In this document: positions 61,224 to 64,000 of the stretch, piece after piece | Layout: the number at the start of each line of letters is the position of its first letter | Position numbering within the stretch: position 1 is the first letter of the stretch | Source of the DNA: Lasioglossum baleicum | Taxonomy: Eukaryota > Arthropoda > Insecta > Hymenoptera > Halictidae | DNA length: 64,000 bases | Direction of reading: 5' to 3' | Assembly (NCBI RefSeq): GCF_051020765.1 | Contig: NC_134934.1 | Location: 9,066,001-9,130,000 of the forward strand | Made by a program: the position numbers and the translations under genes | The notes under the pieces: generated by a model | Database searches by the model: none | The model's input: only the letters and a program-made list of their open reading frames with translations | What the model was told of the DNA's origin: nothing

Positions 61224-61316
61224 AAACTACAATTAATCTTATCGGCGCACTGGTTCGATCAATTGGAAAAATAAGCAATTTGCTTACCAGTGCGCCGATA
61301 ACATTAATTGTAGTTT
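61224..61316. repeat. Long hairpin, 30-bp stem
   Basis: The arm 61224-61253 (starting AAACTACAATTAAT, ending GGCGCACTGG) is matched by its complement at 61287-61316 with a single mismatch; the spacer is 33 bases. Either a precursor-type RNA hairpin or a very small transposable element. Confidence 0.8.
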
Positions 61317-62950
61317 AAACAATTGTCGATCGAGATTCAGAGAACTGTTACTCGCGAGAAAGTTTGTACTGCGTGAGAACCAAGTACATACTAGAGACAT
61401 GTCCGCACAACGTCGACGTTTTTTATTGCGACGATAATTTTTAACTTATGTGATGACGAACTTGTTTAGCGTTCTTTTTGTATACTCTAGACATTCCATG
61501 CGACATTGTAGTTTTTATCTTGATTATAACACACGATTGTAGAGGTATGATGTACTACGGAAACTTCGATGCTTCGAGCGAGCTCCCTATAATAATATAT
61601 GCGTGGAATATATAATGTATGTTGATACGAAAACCAGTAACCAAACGAGAATACACGTAAAACTGAATATTCATTCGGGAATAATAATCACGGGACTCGC
61701 TTGGACATTTATGTAGGACGAACGTACCTTATTGTACGTATACTTATTTATGATAATGTTAAAGGTATTGTACAATGTCAACTACTTTGTCTTCTCTTTG
61801 TGCCGTTTCGAGCGTGGTAACGTTCTCTCATAAGAAATTTGAGTTTCCTTCACGCGAAACCATCGCAGGAGCAAAGTATTTCGCATTGATACACACTGTA
61901 CATAGTACACGGACACTTACACATGCACACACACACCAATACACCGACACACACAACCAATGGAACGATCAATAATATTGTAATCTACGAAAAAAAACTG
62001 AGTATGTCGTAAGGCGTGTAAGAGGCATAACTATAGTGTCATAATATCTTTATAGAAAATAGTTTTTCATTTCCTAACTTAAGCGTTTATCAAAGGTCCT
62101 CCATTTTTTAACGGTACTTCGTATATCACCGATATATTGAAAAAAAACAATTAATACTTGTTGTTTCTGTTGTTACGTACAACGAAATGTAGGAACTGAA
62201 CAAAAGAGAGTGAGAAAGGGAGAGAGAGAGAAAATAGAAAACATAAAACATTCATGAAAAAAAAGGAAAACAATTTTGCGTCTCAGGGTAATCAAAAAAA
62301 AAATTCGTTTTTTGGAAACGCGCGTATGTTCGATGAGTGAAATATCCTTCGGGATCAGAACGTCCTGCAATTCGTTTTATATAAATAGTATTGCAATTTT
62401 TCTAGGAGCAGACATTTGATAAAAACCGACTGATTTACAATAAGTTCGTAGTTGATTTTCAACGAATGGCTTAGATAATGCGATTTAACGATGATATAAA
62501 CAAACTGTGTCCAAAAGTAATAGTCTAGCCCAAGAACCAAAATCTATACATCTCTGTGGAGCTGCATAGTATCGGAATGTTCTTTCATACGTTTTTTGAC
62601 GATCATTTTAAATTATTGCTCACGAGAGAGAGAAAGAAAGAAAAAGAGAGAGAGGAGAGAGAGAAGGAAATTCATGGTTCCATGCATAAAGACGGAATGT
62701 GGGAGTTGCGTGAAAGGCAGCTTTTTAATATTGTCTAATGAAAAAAAGTATTGTCAACAAATACTCTTAAACGTTTTAATTAAAAGTAATTCATACAGTA
62801 TATTCATAGCCTGTTGATTTTTTACCTAATATATATTTACGAATTAAGATGAAACTGTAATGTAAAGTATACATGTGTCTGAAATACAGATCGTAAATAG
62901 TATAATCTTGTATACCGTTGTATCTTTTTCCAAACACGCTGGAATATATA

Positions 62951-63320
62951 CACTCCCGTCCACAAATCACGAGACTTCTATAATAAAGGAGCTACATTAT
63001 TTATTATTCTTATATTTTCTAATTTTTTAAGTTTAAGTGGGGCAATTGTTTTCCAATTTCGCTTCTAGAGCTGTCCATAATCATCCCACAATTTCTCGAA
63101 CTCTTGTTGTATACATATATTCAAAATGGTAATTAAAGAATATAAGCTCCCAACTCGATTTTATTATTTTATTTTGATCAGATGTAGCTACTATACGATA
63201 ATATTTGAATGCAAAATTAATTTGAATAAACGTTGGAAAAATTATGGGTAGTATATATAGGTAAATGTGTAAGTTATGGTGCATCCAAATTTGAATAAAT
63301 ATCCGGTGACTTATGGACGG
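62951..63320. mobile_element. TA-flanked inverted-repeat element upstream of DNAAF4
   Basis: Left CACTCCCGTCCACAAATCAC and right end, in reverse complement, CCGTCCATAAGTCACC, with TATA on both outer sides. No transposase. Borders are good to a few bases only. Confidence 0.6.
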
Positions 63321-63461
63321 TATATATTTTTTAACACAGCTTTTACTGACAGATACAGTAAATTTGTTTGATCAATAGCTTCTTAGATACCGCGGTGACA
63401 GTTCTGTAAACCAAAAGCTTCACAATTATCCTCTATAATTATTCAATTCATAAAGAATAGA

Positions 63462-64000
63462 ATGCCAGCTATAGTTATCAAAAGTTATACTTGGAGACAG
63501 ACGTCGGAATTTGTAATTTTAAATATACCTCTGAGGGGTAATCCAACAAATGTGGACTTGTTCGTGGTTGACAATTACCTGAAGGTATCGATATCGCGTA
63601 ATTTGTTAATGTGTAAAATAAAATAGCATAGTGCACATGTTCGAATAGGTCAGTTTTCCACCGTTTATAGTGGAATTGTTTCTCTGGGCCGAGATTATCG
63701 AAAAGGGAAGCAACTGTGTCATTGCAGACCAAGAAGCGATCCTCTCGTTACAGAAAACGGAAGTTGGCAAAGAATGGCCTACTCTGGAAGTAGAAAATAT
63801 AGACAAAGATACTAAAAGAAAATATCGCAACCAAGCTTTGGATCGTGCTCAAGCGAAGGCCGAAGAACTCGAGAAAATTAGAAAGGGTAGCTACATCGTT
63901 GCTTTGTTAAAGTTAGGTTAATTATGTGCAATTAGGTGCATCGTTACTGTATTTATGAACTATATACATTCCCTCAGAAAAGCGCCAGCATTTGCAGAGA
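63462..64000 (+). CDS. DNAAF4: Dynein axonemal assembly factor 4 (DYX1C1), 5' part only
   Basis: Partial gene running off the window. Exon 1 starts at 63462 (MPAIVIKSYTWRQTSEFVIL). Exon 2 begins at about 63654 or 63671 and ends at 63886. Exon 3 starts at 63978. The sequence matches the N-terminal CS (p23-like) domain of DYX1C1: YTWRQT, LRGNPTNVDLFVVDNYLKVSIS, PPFIVELFLW and KTEVGKEWPTLEV. A coiled Arg/Lys/Glu-rich segment follows (KRKYRNQALDRAQAKAEELEK). The protein is a cytoplasmic co-chaperone (with HSP70/HSP90) for preassembly of ciliary dynein arms; its TPR domain would lie beyond the window. The exon 1/2 junction is not resolved: the reading that best keeps the CS domain needs a non-GT donor. 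Confidence 0.85.

Larger units (their letters stand above)
60163..63461. other. Spn 3' region and intergenic space before DNAAF4
   Basis: No gene is seen. AATAAA at 60664-60669 is a candidate Spn poly(A) signal. Further on lie a strong hairpin (61224-61316), an ACAC run (about 61908-61955), a GAGA tract (about 62218-62234) and a TA-flanked inverted-repeat element (62951-63320) just upstream of DNAAF4. Confidence 0.5.

Overview
This window is nuclear DNA from an insect, most probably a hymenopteran (ant, bee or wasp). It is AT-rich, the genes carry many short GT-AG introns, and every recognisable protein is an animal housekeeping or signalling protein whose closest resemblance, as far as I can judge by eye, is to insect forms. 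Miniature transposable elements (MITEs) are very abundant. There are no bacterial genes, CRISPR arrays, tRNAs or rRNAs. The species cannot be fixed from the sequence alone.

Layout: DPH6 (+, 282-5456) converges on a giant PHF10/SAYP gene (-, 7729-21464). It is followed by ESF1 (-, 23026-25909) and the divergently transcribed phosducin-like gene PDCL (+, 26968-28145). An augmin subunit, HAUS4-like (-, 28618-29821), converges on PDCL and is divergent from the SUMO E1 subunit UBA2 (+, 32408-35963). UBA2 converges on a carbohydrate sulfotransferase of the CHST11 type (-, 36419-38207). Next come the nuclear m6A reader YTHDC1 (-, 39439-41166) and, divergently, the long neurabin/spinophilin gene Spn (+, 45606-60162). 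The window ends inside the first coding exons of DNAAF4/DYX1C1 (+, 63462 to beyond the edge). Splice junctions were placed by hand. For the nine complete multi-exon genes the joined exon lengths are whole numbers of codons, which independently supports the models.

The genes do not form one pathway. They cover translation (DPH6, ESF1), chromatin (SAYP), G-protein and chaperonin biology (PDCL), spindle microtubules (HAUS4), SUMO (UBA2), glycan sulfation (CHST), RNA methylation reading (YTHDC1), actin/PP1 scaffolding (Spn) and dynein assembly (DNAAF4).

The unusual content is of two kinds. The SAYP protein (about 3403 residues) carries two long tandem-repeat arrays ahead of its conserved SAY and PHD modules. 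There is also a dense population of non-autonomous terminal-inverted-repeat elements from at least seven families: hAT-like with 8-bp target duplications, TTAA-flanked piggyBac-like, and TA-flanked mariner-like. It includes two very large, near-perfect palindromes. Several short coding introns consist mostly of one such element.
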